Shown: positions 41,932 to 53,065 of the stretch, piece after piece | Numbering within the stretch: position 1 is the first letter of the stretch | Layout of the letters: the number at the start of each line of letters is the position of its first letter | Source: Candida dubliniensis CD36 | Taxonomy: Eukaryota > Ascomycota > Pichiomycetes > Serinales > Debaryomycetaceae | Assembly (NCBI RefSeq): GCF_000026945.1 | Contig: NC_012864.1 | Location: 558,001 to 622,000 of the forward strand | DNA: 64,000 nucleotides | Direction of reading: 5' to 3' | Program-made: the position numbers and the translations under genes | The notes under the pieces: model-generated | The model's input: only the letters and a program-made list of their open reading frames with translations | What the model was told of the DNA's origin: nothing | Database searches by the model: none

Positions 41932-44508
41932 TTAAATTTGATTAATCAATTGTATTGAATCTTTTAACAACTTTTCAAAATCATCTCTTGATAATTCTCC
42001 ATTACCAATAGCAATTTCACAACTTCTACCACCAAATTCACCACCTTCTATAAAACTCACTAATAGTTCTCGTTCATTGACCTTAAAGTTCATATCTGTC
42101 TTATAAGAAACGTGCAAATAATCATATTTCACTGGTTCTCCATTAATAATTAGTTCAAGTGAAGGTTTAACACTGATTTTCTCTGTACCAGAAAAGTTCA
42201 ATTTTGATTCTTCTAAAAAGTTGATTAAATCAGGTTGACTAGCTAATCTAACTTCTGGAGACAGTGACGACGATGACGATGACGACGACGACGACGACTC
42301 CTCATTCATAGGTAATAAACTACCAAGTAATAATCTTGACACTTGAATATCACACGGCAATTTAGGTAATGGAACTGCCACATTTTTCACTGCTTCAAGA
42401 GACAAAACTTGCAATGTGTAATGTAATATTCTCCCACGATCAAGATTGGCCTGGATTTCAACTGGTGGATAATTTACATACTTGTCAGTGACCTCATATT
42501 TATTTTTCTTTTTCATTTGATACATTGATGGAACCAAACGAATTGCCATACTGTTTGCATATGGTTGTTCACTTAACTCTTGACGACCAGGTTGAGAAAT
42601 AACGGGGTAAGAACTAATCAAATCATTCATAAATGGAGCAGAATTGACAAATTGGAATTCTTGATTTTCAGTGATTGGAGAAACTGGTTTAGGAATTAAA
42701 CCATCTGAAGGTGATTTTTTATTCTTCATAACAAGAGTTCCAAATTGTAATGTATAGGCAGAACTGACAATGTTTTCTTCATTTACTCCATTCAAGTCAG
42801 ATGTGAATGTCAAGTCTGAAACGTTTTCATATAAATCATCAATCTGTTGTTTCGTTAAATGCTCACTGATATCTGTGTCTAAAGATTCAGACGACAAAAC
42901 ACCTTGGTCAGTCTCCAGTTCAATCAATTTATCAATTACATCAAAATTGATATCTTTAGATTCCTCGGTTTCTGCAAATTGGTTTAATTCTTTTCTTAAA
43001 TTTTCAAGATTATCTGGTTGTTTTGACGAATCAGCATTTTCAAAATCTTCCACTAATTTTGCGATATTAGGAAACTCACTAACATCAACATCTTCATTTG
43101 AAAATGTTCCTAATTCCTTGCGTAAATCTTCCAAATCTTGATGAGATTGCTTTTGTTGTTTTGCTTTCTCTTGATTATCAAGGATTTTAGTCATATCTGG
43201 GAAATCCACTTTTGATGATTCATCGGTAGCCGTGTTCAACAATTCATCAAGATCTATCTCAGTGTTGTCTTGAAATCTCTCTTCTCCTAGGGAAAATCTA
43301 GCATCAGTCAACTCTTCCAATTCTTCCAGTTCAATGAAATAATTACTCATTTTATCAAACTTGTCAAAAACCAAGTCATTTGATGATTTGTGGTCCTTCT
43401 TAAGCGGTGCAAAATAATTGAATGGACGCTTGTACCAGGGGAATAACTCCTCATTAGAAAATGGCACAAAAGTTGATTCTAAAAGTGTTGATTTCCCAAA
43501 AACTTCATCTTTAATATGAGGGTTGGAATTGAGTGACCAAATCAACAATCGTTTAGCTAATGAGATTCCTTCAGTCTTTTTAGCGTAGATTTCATATACA
43601 TTGCTGGTCTTCTTTGTTCTATGGAAATATACTTTGGCCATCTCCTGAATCAAATCAAAGTTGATTACAATATTCTTTTCAAGAAATAATGACAAATCAA
43701 CACTTTCCATTGTGTAATCCAGTAGCAATTTATGTAGTTCAGGTTCAATGAAATTTAAATCAGATTCAGATCCAGTTAATTGTAATTTGTTTTTACTAAA
43801 TTTACCTTTAACTTTCAATCTTAACATGTTTTTGAATAATAATGATTGATTGAAACCCAACAAATAACGTTGCCAAGGTTTCAATAGCAATTGTCGGTCT
43901 TCTAGCATATCATTGACAATTAGCTTTTTGCTTTTACTGATATTCCAAACATCTAATATGATTCTTTCAATCAATTTCAACTTGACCAAAGAACTTGAAC
44001 CTTTCCATCGCATTCCTGGATTGATTGATTGCTGGTGGTCGTAGTATTCTCTTAGTTGTTCCTTTGTAAAGGCATTATTCATAGTCTTTACTAGTTTTCC
44101 AAACTTTTTAGCACCTATTACGGAATCAAGAGGTTTGTATGTTTCGATGGAGTTATTGATATCATTCCCTTCTTCGCTTTCTGTAGGTTTGAAGTCCATG
44201 AAAAATGATCGGTCAATCACTGGTAATTTGTCCAAATCTCGTGGCAGTCTACCACTCCCCTTGTTTCCCCTTTGAGCTTTGTTTTTGTACTTATTTTTCT
44301 TTTGATCATTGTAAATCTGATTTGCTTTTAAGAATATCCTTTTTGATGTATCGTATAATGTTTTCTCTTCTGATTTCAATTCAGGTAAGACAAAATCATC
44401 AAGGGATTGAATCTTCTGGGATCGTAGGGAAGAAACCGTGAAATTTCGTAGGAGACTTCCATAAGGGTTCAAGTATTTATAAAAACATTTCTTGGACAGA
44501 AGAGCCAT
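41932..44508 (-). CDS. SLS1: mitochondrial Sls1-like protein
   Basis: 858 residues with an N-terminal presequence (MALLSKKCFYKYLNPYGSLL, Arg-containing). The segment FGKLVKTMNNAFTKEQLREY to KLKLIERIILDVWNI resembles the N-terminal module of yeast Sls1, an inner-membrane protein that couples mitochondrial transcription to translation. It is longer than the S. cerevisiae protein (643) because of an acidic repeated middle part (about 420-560). There the motif LRKELxxF recurs twice, each time following an aspartate/glutamate-rich stretch. A run of eleven Ser near residue 740 comes from TCG/TCA triplets. The C-terminus has SFIEGGEFGGRSCEIAIG. The family call is moderate; mitochondrial location is likely. 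Confidence 0.78.
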   Translation of the reverse strand: MALLSKKCFYKYLNPYGSLLRNFTVSSLRSQKIQSLDDFVLPELKSEEKTLYDTSKRIFLKANQIYNDQKKNKYKNKAQRGNKGSGRLPRDLDKLPVIDRSFFMDFKPTESEEGNDINNSIETYKPLDSVIGAKKFGKLVKTMNNAFTKEQLREYYDHQQSINPGMRWKGSSSLVKLKLIERIILDVWNISKSKKLIVNDMLEDRQLLLKPWQRYLLGFNQSLLFKNMLRLKVKGKFSKNKLQLTGSESDLNFIEPELHKLLLDYTMESVDLSLFLEKNIVINFDLIQEMAKVYFHRTKKTSNVYEIYAKKTEGISLAKRLLIWSLNSNPHIKDEVFGKSTLLESTFVPFSNEELFPWYKRPFNYFAPLKKDHKSSNDLVFDKFDKMSNYFIELEELEELTDARFSLGEERFQDNTEIDLDELLNTATDESSKVDFPDMTKILDNQEKAKQQKQSHQDLEDLRKELGTFSNEDVDVSEFPNIAKLVEDFENADSSKQPDNLENLRKELNQFAETEESKDINFDVIDKLIELETDQGVLSSESLDTDISEHLTKQQIDDLYENVSDLTFTSDLNGVNEENIVSSAYTLQFGTLVMKNKKSPSDGLIPKPVSPITENQEFQFVNSAPFMNDLISSYPVISQPGRQELSEQPYANSMAIRLVPSMYQMKKKNKYEVTDKYVNYPPVEIQANLDRGRILHYTLQVLSLEAVKNVAVPLPKLPCDIQVSRLLLGSLLPMNEESSSSSSSSSSSLSPEVRLASQPDLINFLEESKLNFSGTEKISVKPSLELIINGEPVKYDYLHVSYKTDMNFKVNERELLVSFIEGGEFGGRSCEIAIGNGELSRDDFEKLLKDSIQLINQI

Positions 44509-45868
44509 GGTTGTATTTTATCTTGATAGTGTCTAGTTTATAAATTGTTTATTCCCTTGTGACTTGAATTGACAGATTGATTGAGATGAGAATTGAAATT
44601 TGAGTCAAAAAAAAAAATTTTTGAAAAAAAAAAAAGTGCTACCAAGTGCTTACTGGTTGGCACACCACAAATTGTGCTACCATGTGATTATAAGTGTTTG
44701 AATAGGCTGGACAGTTTATCATACACCAGATAGTAGCAGGCTAGACCACGAAGAAGTAATGATATATGCTTATTTAAAACCACTTATAGGAGACAAGAAA
44801 ACCGTTTTGCTATCACATACTAAGAGGTAGCTTGAGCTATTGGGTTCTGTTATGTACAATAGTTGATAGTAGAAGTAACATAAATAATACGGAAAACAAT
44901 GTTCCCCTGAGTGTTTTTATTCAAGTAAGGTGCTCTTAGTATTCAAAGTTTCTTCATTTTTTGTGTGAATTCATATTTAAGAGGACACGGACCAGAAAGA
45001 AAACCCAATACTAGAAATAGCCAATCATGTTTTAAGGAATATTTAACCACTGCAGAAGTCTTTATTTCCTGGTTAGTTTAATTAAAGTCCGTCAGCAACT
45101 AATAATCTTGAAATGTGGGGTTGTTTACGTGTTGTTTACACATCAACATATGCAATAATCAAACAACAAAATTTGTCGAGGTGTGGAAGCAAAATTATGA
45201 GACCACCGCTCGGGTCAAATATAGTAATAATCAGGCGATTGTCAAGTCAAATGAGTTGTTAGGCAACTGTTGGTCGGTTTATACTTCGGCTCATATATAT
45301 TGCCACATATTGGTATGTGGGGTTTGACCCAGCCAAGCCAAGCCAAGCCAAAGCCGAGTCGTAATTGTTTATTTGTTATCAGAGATATCGCAGACAGTTG
45401 CCGTTAACTAAAAATTCCGTCAAAATAATTCTTTTGGTAAGGAAAACACGCCAAGTATTTTCTCCGCGAACCACGTCCAGTCCATAGAAACAATTATTAT
45501 TGTGTGACCATTTTTACATTCTCGCTTGCTTTTACCCCTTCTCAATATCAACACTAGTAATATTTTCTCTCTTTATTTCGGAAGTATCATTATAGCGAAA
45601 CGGAACCTAATCTTTTATCATCACACAAAAATGCCAATACGAACCATTTTGCTAAAAAAAAAATGCTACCTAAAATTACCAAAAGAGATGATTTGATATG
45701 ACCTTAAAAAACAACATCACAGTTATTCTCTGGAGTTTGGAAATATATAAATATTAACAATTCAACCGATTTCCGTTTTCCTCTTCTAGCTTTTTTTAAA
45801 CTTGTTTTTCTTTCTTTATCTACTTTCATTACATATTATATATATATATTCAATCTTTTCAGGAAAAG
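44509..45868. promoter_or_regulatory. divergent promoter of SLS1 and PUT1
   Basis: 1.36 kb. It includes A/T homopolymers near SLS1 (44607-44634), four tandem AGCCA units at 45331-45350, scattered CGG triplets (for example near 45284 and 45580) that could serve a Put3-type zinc-cluster activator, and TATA elements at 45741-45752 and 45837-45850. I do not find a clean CGG-N10-CCG site. No additional gene is supported. Confidence 0.5.
45331..45350 (+). repeat. AGCCA pentanucleotide repeat upstream of PUT1
   Basis: Four perfect AGCCA units followed by an imperfect one, about 520 bp before PUT1. Short and GC-richer than its surroundings; function unknown. Confidence 0.8.
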
Positions 45869-47311
45869 ATGTCTATTAGATTATATTCTAAACAATCTTT
45901 AAACATATTCAGAAGATCTGCACGTATACCCACTGCTACTCAATTATATAGAGCACAACTTAGATATTTTCATGATACTCCAAATAAACAAAATGTTACC
46001 GTCAATAATATGATGCCAGGGGTCACCAAACCAACCAACACTTTTACTACTCCACAATTGGCTTCCACGGAATATTTAAAAGCATTCAATAACAGAGAAT
46101 TAATTTCCTTTTTCATGATTGGTATAGTCACATTAAATAAACCAATTTTACAACTTTGCATCAAATTATTCCCCTATGTTCCAATGTCTATTATTAAGGC
46201 ACTTGTTTATCGTATCTATTGTGGTGGTGAAACCATTGACCAAGTAAAGCAAACGGGATTGAGATTGCACGAACGTGGTATTGACAATATGATGATTTCT
46301 TTAACCATTGAAGCGTGTGATGGTAATGACAATGTTGATCCAAAATATATCGTTGAAGAAACTGCCAAGTCAATTGAAAACATTTTAGTTCCTCACACTG
46401 TGAAAATGATTGACCAAGCAGCAGATATTAATGACATCCCACCAGGTTATGTTGCATTAAAACCAACGGGGTTTGCTAAAGATGCCGCCAATGTATTGAA
46501 AAACTACAACACTACCATGAGCAAAGAGTTTGATGAATTGGTTGATAAAGCCACTACTGTTTGCCAAACCGTTTATGATTCCAATTTGAAATTGGCTAAA
46601 CAATACCCAGATAGAGTCTCACCATTTGTTGTTGGTGTTATTGACGCTGAGAAACATGACTTACAAGAAGGTGTTTATGAATTACAAAGAAGATTATACA
46701 AAAAATTCAATAAATTGAACCAACCAGTGTCTATTGTTGGTACTTTGCAAATGTATCTTTCTGAATCTGCCAGTTTATTAACCAAGGAAGAAAAATTGGC
46801 TAATGAAAACAAGTATCGTTTAGGATTGAAATTGGTTCGTGGTGCCTACATTCATTCGGAAAAGAATCGTGATGTTGTTATTCACAAAACCAAACAAGAT
46901 ACTGATAACAATTATAATTCGGGTATTTCATACTGTATTGATTCTATTATGAATCAAAGTGGCAATGAATCTACTATTGGTCATTTAGTTGTTGCTTCTC
47001 ATAATGCTGAATCCATGAGATTAGCCAGTGGCAAAGTTTACAACCCAGTTAATGAATCCAACAAAAACAAAACTAATGTTGTTTTGGGTCAATTGTTAGG
47101 TATGGCTGATAATGTCACTTATGATTTGATTACTAACAATAAAATTGGTAATGTTATCAAATACGTTCCATGGGGACCACCATTGGAAACCAAAGAATAT
47201 TTATTAAGAAGATTAGAAGAAAATGGTGATGCTGTTAAAAACGATAATGGTTGGCCATTAGTTAAAGCTTCATTCAAGATGTTGACCAAAAGAGTATTTG
47301 GAAGTGCTTAA
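45869..47311 (+). CDS. PUT1: proline dehydrogenase (oxidase), mitochondrial
   Basis: 480 residues. It catalyses the first step of proline breakdown: FAD-dependent oxidation of proline to pyrroline-5-carboxylate in the mitochondrion, used when proline is a nitrogen or carbon source and tied to hyphal growth. The N-terminus is a clear presequence (MSIRLYSKQSLNIFRRSARI). The beta/alpha-barrel family shows LKLVRGAYIHSEK near residues 323-335, GHLVVASHNAES, LGQLLGMADNV and YVPWGPPLETKEYLLRRLEEN, the usual FAD and substrate segments near the C-terminus. Length matches the family. Regulation by a Put3-like activator is expected from other yeasts but not proven here. Confidence 0.97.
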   Translation: MSIRLYSKQSLNIFRRSARIPTATQLYRAQLRYFHDTPNKQNVTVNNMMPGVTKPTNTFTTPQLASTEYLKAFNNRELISFFMIGIVTLNKPILQLCIKLFPYVPMSIIKALVYRIYCGGETIDQVKQTGLRLHERGIDNMMISLTIEACDGNDNVDPKYIVEETAKSIENILVPHTVKMIDQAADINDIPPGYVALKPTGFAKDAANVLKNYNTTMSKEFDELVDKATTVCQTVYDSNLKLAKQYPDRVSPFVVGVIDAEKHDLQEGVYELQRRLYKKFNKLNQPVSIVGTLQMYLSESASLLTKEEKLANENKYRLGLKLVRGAYIHSEKNRDVVIHKTKQDTDNNYNSGISYCIDSIMNQSGNESTIGHLVVASHNAESMRLASGKVYNPVNESNKNKTNVVLGQLLGMADNVTYDLITNNKIGNVIKYVPWGPPLETKEYLLRRLEENGDAVKNDNGWPLVKASFKMLTKRVFGSA

Positions 47312-47495
47312 AAAAAGAAGAGAAGGTCTATTTGGTGGATTGACACTCTAGCAACAAGAATACTCAAAAAAAAGTTTCTAACACTTGTTGGAGTTGATAT
47401 GAGATAATGACGTATATACATATATATATTTAATACAAAAAATATTCTTGAATATTTAATTATGCAATAAATCTGTAGTTGAAATACTTGTCCAA

Positions 47496-49060
47496 TTAAA
47501 CGCTGACTGTATACTTTGGAGATTCCAAAATGGCTCCATTTATAACACATTGAACAACCCATTCCCAATCAATCAATTTAATTGAATAATTTGATTTGGG
47601 TTTATCTCGATTATTCTTGCCAGTGATATTTCTATTGTTAGTTAATGCTTGAACCATATCGTTGCTTTCATCATAAATGGTGATATTATCTTCAATACCC
47701 GTGAAATCTTCCTTTATACATTTGATTATCTGATCGGTCTTTGTGAAATATTGCAATGATTTTGCCCCAAACGCATAGAAAATAAATTTACAAGTTTCCA
47801 TTGAATTATGGTTAATAGATTTATTTTGTAATATCAATATATCCAACCCATTGAAAACATGATGATTGTTATTGAATTGATCAACTAGCATTTTACCAGC
47901 TTCATAATTCTCTTTAAATCTGAAAATGTCAATACTCTTGATAGTTGTTAATTTCTTTGATAACCCAGAAGGTAATAAATAATTCGTCCATTTTTGTTTA
48001 TTTGTAGTGTCTTTTAAACAATCATCAATGTATACATCAGATATTATGGGCCACCCTAGCGCCAAAGCTTGTAAATATTTGGCACTACGACAAAAATTAT
48101 TACTTATCAACGCAATAAAGTTGAAAGTTTGAGCCACTTCCAAATCACATGTTAAGTTCAATGAGATTTGTGATCCTTCTTTTTCTTGTTGTTCATGATA
48201 CAGAAATAATTCATGGATTTCTTTATCCCATAGTATACCTCCATTAGTTTCTATTATTGATTTTAATTCCATTTTTCTGTCACCATCAATACTAGTTATA
48301 CAAAATATCATTTCTTGAAAAATCTTTGAATCTGCCGAGTTAGGTTTGATTATTTCACTATTTGTATGTTTAAGAGATTTCAAAGGTGTTGAGGGCAATT
48401 TGTATTTCTGTGATTTTTTGGGTGTTGATGGTAATATGGCTTCATCGGTAAATATATTGTAGTTACCAATAATCAATTTATACTTTTGTTGATGCATTAT
48501 CCAGTCACTTAACTCCATAAAGCAATCGGATAATATAACACTAAATTCTTTTGCTGGAACATTTAAATTGGGTTTCTGTTGACTTCTTCGTAAATAAACT
48601 ACATTATACCCTCTCATACACTTTATGTTGGATAACTTACTCTTTTCATCACCTGCAAGTGTTGATAATCCTGTAACAGTATATTTATGACGATTACCTT
48701 TGACGTTGACAGTATCTCCAATACGAATATCTAGTACGTTTAAATCCACATTCTTCACATTATATGTCCCTTCGTCAAATTCAATATTCAGATCTTCAAT
48801 GTATTTTGCCACAATTCTTCCAGTATACATCTTTAAATTATATATAGCCCATACGCTATCATGATTGATGATGTCATCTTCTGTTAGAGTGGTAGATTCT
48901 TCCTGACGCAAAATATCAGGTTCAGTACTATCCTCAGTGATAGAATCAACGTCTTCATTAGTGTTCATGGACTGTGAATCGATTATTTTCTTGTTAGCCC
49001 TCGATCTTGGGGCTATAATTGGGATTGCTTCATCTGATTGCTTTTTCGAAGAAGAAGAAG

Positions 49061-49091
<31 letters not shown>

Positions 49092-50693
49092 TACCTCTTC
49101 TTCGTCATCATCATCAATTTCAATAATAGCCTTATTTTTCGCTTTGATTTGATCAATATCAATATCAAACTCCTCTAAATCTGAAGGTTCGTGTTCTTCT
49201 TCAAACAGAATCTTAACCCCCTTGTTGGGGGAAGAAGGCAACGGAGCAATATCCATACTAGTACTATCCTCTTCAATCTTATCTGTTTGTATTGATTTAT
49301 CTTCTTCATCCAAATTCAATTGTTTCTTTAATGGAGATGATGATGATAGTGGATTTGTAGGAGACGCCAAAACCAATGGTATTGAATATTGTCTTAATCC
49401 AGGAGTTTTAAGGAAATCCTTATTTGATGATGACGATGACGATGATATCCCATTAATTGTTGTCAATAGACTGTTTTTATTTGTTCTTGACGGTATCAAT
49501 TCAGTATTTCTTCGTTTTATCTTTTGTGGACTCAACAGTAGTTTACGTTTAAACTGGTGGGCAGTTAGTGAATCATCATAATACTTGGATTGAATTTTCT
49601 TGTCTTCACTCTCATCCTCATCACTATCAGTTTGAATCTCAATCACACTTTTGGATGCATGTTCTTGTGTTGTGTCTTCACTAGTAGATATATCAGATAA
49701 ATCTTGAGTGTTTAACACTTGTGTCTGGGATTTACAAGTCTTTTTATTATGTGAAGGTGATATTGCTTGAGAATGATCTGCAGGTGAAGAATGTAGTACT
49801 TTTTGAGAATCATAATACAGGACACTTTGAGTTTGAGTATCTGGCAACTGAATTACTTGAGATTCAGGGATGTTTTTCTGTATCACTTGCGTGTCAGACA
49901 ATACTCTATTTATGACTTGCGTGTTTGGTAGAAGTTTGGGTATGACTTGTGTGTCTGCTAGAGCTTTATTGATTATTTGTGTATCGGATAGTACCTTTTT
50001 TATTACTTGGGTGTCAGGTAGTACTTTATTTATAACTTGAGTATCAGGTAACACGTTATTAATTATTTGCGTATCAGGTAACGCTCTTCCTATTACCTGT
50101 GTGTCTCCCAACTGATTATCTTGGGTATTCATTTTGTTTTCTACTATAATTTTAGAATTAGTTTGCTTTTGCTGGCTTGTACCATTTGAAGATTCAATAT
50201 CATAATTGTCGTTACTGTTGTAATGTCTCTGTATTATTATTTGTGTGTCATCATTTCCATTATCTCGGAAAGATTCACGTGAATATGATTTCAAATATTC
50301 AGAATGTGTCCCATTAGTTTGTCCTTGATCATGGCTCAGTTGTTTTTGCTCATCAATCATTTCCTTTAATTTTTTCAGAAACGGACTGATCGTGTCATCA
50401 TTTTGGTATTTGTCATCAGCTTCAGTTACATCCTCAACTGTTCTATCAACAATTATTTGATCTTCTACTGTCGGTATTATTTCAGTGTCATTATCATCGA
50501 CATTGTCATCGTTTGTTATATTTCCTCCAAAAATTAAACTTGAATTGTGGTCCTCGTAATCTTTAAAAAGTGAAGAGTCTTTTTGTGTAGGTTCTGAATT
50601 AACATTAATAGCAGAATGTCCTTGTTGTTGAAATTGTGAATTCTCAGATTGGGCAGATTGTGGTAATACGTGTTGATCAACCTGGGTATCCAT
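47496..50693 (-). CDS. RAD9: DNA damage checkpoint adaptor
   Basis: 1065 residues, a Rad9/53BP1/Crb2-type mediator that brings Rad53 to Mec1. I start at ATG 50693; two further upstream codons begin with GTG. The N-terminal part has a striking array of decapeptide repeats around residues 195-285 with a TQ or SQ in each, forming an SQ/TQ cluster for Mec1/Tel1. Acidic runs lie near residue 540-555. A tandem-Tudor-like region lies at about 625-720 (VWAIYNLKMYTGRIVAKY, then IGDTVNVKG). Two C-terminal BRCT domains cover about 795-1062 (with NGGILWDKEI and GWPIISDVYIDDCL, then WEWVVQCVINGAIL). Somewhat shorter than the S. cerevisiae protein (1309). Convergent with PUT1. Confidence 0.92.
49838..50112 (-). 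repeat. RAD9: 30-bp coding tandem repeat in RAD9 (decapeptide TQ array)
   Basis: About nine consecutive units of ten residues, consensus DTQVINKVLP, with variants such as DTQIINKALA and NTQVINRVLS. Nearly every unit keeps the TQ and the hydrophobic VI pair. DNA copies have diverged by codon changes while the protein pattern holds, which suggests selection. Confidence 0.9.
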
Positions 50694-51118
50694 AATCACC
50701 TATATTATCATAATTTGAACGTGTATCAACAAGATTCCCCTAAAAGTAATTTCAATCCCCTTTATAGTATTTTTTTTCAGTGTCCACATTGAATTCGCAG
50801 AGCCACACGTACTTTCTCAAAACTGGTATACACCCATATTGATAAACAACAGTTTTACAAAGATCATAGTTCGACCCCTTTGTAGTAACTTACATGGTTT
50901 ACATTATTTTTTCATATTTATTAAAACAAACTTCACTATAAAAAAAAAAAAAAAAACTAAAACTAAATAAAATACAATAGTATACTTCAACAACTCAAAA
51001 ACGAAACAAAAAAGAAAAGAATCTTGGACTTCAAATTTGATTAAAAAATGTTAATATTACAATGAATGATTTGGAACTAAACGAGTTTACCTATATACAA
51101 AAATTGCACCAACAATGA
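50694..51118. promoter_or_regulatory. BYE1 3' end and RAD9 promoter
   Basis: 425 bp with an A17 run at 50940-50956 and little else. I looked for an MluI cell-cycle box (ACGCGT) and saw none. A GTTCGACCCC sequence near 50870 resembles a tRNA B box, but no tRNA can be folded around it. Confidence 0.5.
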
Positions 51119-53065
51119 TCAATTTAGCTGACTTAAAATATCATCCAACCGAGGCTCCTTTGTTTCCTGTTTAGCTTCAACTGAATGTGCACTAGCACTA
51201 GATGTAGAATCACCTGTTGCAGATAAAGATCGATTCCTTTCCTCTACATGGTGATAATGGTTGCTGCTATTTGTTACAGAGCTTCTTGGTCTTGGTTGGT
51301 AATCCTTTCTTACCACAAATAAAGCAAACAATCCAATTCTTAAATCACGTCTAGAATTCTTCAAAAATGGGGGTAAATTTTCATCCCTAAAGTCAATTGG
51401 AATCAAATACGAATCTTTGACAAAAGAAGGCTGACCGCTTAAAACACCCACTTTATTCTTAATTAGCAAATATTGATACAATTTTTGGAATTGATCATCG
51501 TTGTCATCGTCATTTAATATTTGAACAAAATAAAAATCTCGAGAACCAATTACTTTTGGTAAGTATTTATCAGCAACATGTCTATCAAGTCTTCCAAGAA
51601 TAGTATACGAAGGTAAATGTAAAATATCCTTAGCAGTATTTATTAAGTGGTCCATTGGTTTATCATTGTAATCGGTGCTAGTGTAAAACTCGCCTTTGGC
51701 TTTGAAAGTTGCAAACTCAGGAAATGTGATTCTACCCGACCAAACATGCTTGCTTTCAACTTTTGTATTATTGGTTACAGAGTTTTCAACACCGGATAAA
51801 AATGAATAGAGATGGCTATCGTCAGCATCATTATGATTTAATGTATCAACGTCACTTAGTGACTCTGAAGATTTAGGTGTGCTCTTGTTCTCACTTTGAG
51901 GTGGATTTGTCCCGGAGCTTTCTGTTACTGTGGCTACCGATCCTTCTTCTTCTTCTTCTTCTTCTTCTTCTTCATTGTTTTGATTTACAATTTCATCGTC
52001 ATCGTCTTCTTCAAATCTTGGATTCAAGTTATTATAGCCTTTACTTTGAGTTTTTGTATGGGATCTAAATTTGGATTCTGGAACTATCTCTGGAGAAAAA
52101 TGACGGTGATCGACTTTCCTTGTGGCAATACTCTCGTCAATTTGGTTTGAATTTTCAAAATCATTCTCTTTAACAATTTCCCCCTTGTGAGTTCTTCGTA
52201 TAATCTGGGTAGTATCGTTTTCCGTGAGAATAATGTTTTTGATATTTTCTTTATTTTGTTTTTCAATTCGAACAATATCGGCATTGATTTCTTGTGGGGT
52301 TTTATGAATAACATCTTTGAACGTAATGGTACCGTCAAATATTTCTTGCATAAAGTGCTTTTTCAATACAAACAAAATCCTTCTTCCCTCTGTCGGATAA
52401 GCCTTGCCAGGGAATTCCTCATGAATTATACTTTCAATTTCCAATGCCATATCATTAACTCGAGATTCTATTGCTTCCTCACTAGTGTTTTCACCATCCT
52501 TAGGGATAACCTTTTTAAAGAAATTGTAGAATGCTTTAAAAGTACTGATTCTAACTTCATCCTTTAAAATAGCGACACTTTTCTTCTCGTTAACATCAGT
52601 AATCTCAATAGTGTCTTCTTCTTCTTCCTCTGTCTTGGTGGTGGTTTTCTTTGGGTTTGTCTTGGATTGTGGTATGGGTTTGCCTGTACAAACATCACAT
52701 TTATGGATGTTGGGTATGGAACGTTTGGTTTTATATCCCATACACTTTGCGTGCTGCCAAGTTTTGCATTGATCACACTGTACCATATCTCCTAAAGTAT
52801 CCTCGTCTTCATCATAATTATCTTTTGTGGCACCACATGGCCGACACCTCACTTCATCATCTGACTCATCAGCATGATCTTCTGTGTTTGATTGGGTCAC
52901 TGTCACGTCTTTGGTTGCATTTTTTTTGACCTTTTGTTTCTTGTTTGTAGAATCAACACTTTGACTGCTAAAGTATTTTACATCATTGGATAATAACTCC
53001 TCAATATGTCTTTTCATATTTTGACCACGATTGACTCTGGTCACACGTTTGGTTGGTTCTTCCAT
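51119..53065 (-). CDS. BYE1: Bye1-like PHD / TFIIS-like / SPOC transcription factor
   Basis: 648 residues. A C4HC3 PHD finger lies at about 73-127 (VRCRPCG, MVQCDQCKTWQHAKCMGY, HKCDVC). A TFIIS central-like domain spans about 175-300 (EVRISTFKAFYNFFKK, ALEIESIIHEEFP, GRRILFVLKKHF, TFKDVIHKTPQEI). A Glu-rich linker follows, then a SPOC domain at about 435-585 (HVWSGRITFPEFATF to DSYLIPIDF). The order PHD, TLD, SPOC is that of Bye1, which binds H3K4me3 and RNA polymerase II and acts in early elongation. Length agrees (594 in S. cerevisiae). It lies in the same orientation as RAD9. Confidence 0.94.
   Translation of the reverse strand: MEEPTKRVTRVNRGQNMKRHIEELLSNDVKYFSSQSVDSTNKKQKVKKNATKDVTVTQSNTEDHADESDDEVRCRPCGATKDNYDEDEDTLGDMVQCDQCKTWQHAKCMGYKTKRSIPNIHKCDVCTGKPIPQSKTNPKKTTTKTEEEEEDTIEITDVNEKKSVAILKDEVRISTFKAFYNFFKKVIPKDGENTSEEAIESRVNDMALEIESIIHEEFPGKAYPTEGRRILFVLKKHFMQEIFDGTITFKDVIHKTPQEINADIVRIEKQNKENIKNIILTENDTTQIIRRTHKGEIVKENDFENSNQIDESIATRKVDHRHFSPEIVPESKFRSHTKTQSKGYNNLNPRFEEDDDDEIVNQNNEEEEEEEEEEGSVATVTESSGTNPPQSENKSTPKSSESLSDVDTLNHNDADDSHLYSFLSGVENSVTNNTKVESKHVWSGRITFPEFATFKAKGEFYTSTDYNDKPMDHLINTAKDILHLPSYTILGRLDRHVADKYLPKVIGSRDFYFVQILNDDDNDDQFQKLYQYLLIKNKVGVLSGQPSFVKDSYLIPIDFRDENLPPFLKNSRRDLRIGLFALFVVRKDYQPRPRSSVTNSSNHYHHVEERNRSLSATGDSTSSASAHSVEAKQETKEPRLDDILSQLN

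Noticed and set aside
45631..45696. 22-codon upstream ORF before PUT1
   Set aside because: TATA elements lie between it and the PUT1 ATG, so it is probably not in the mRNA.
50868..50880. GTTCGACCCC as a tRNA B box
   Set aside because: No matching A box or cloverleaf can be built in the preceding 80 nt.
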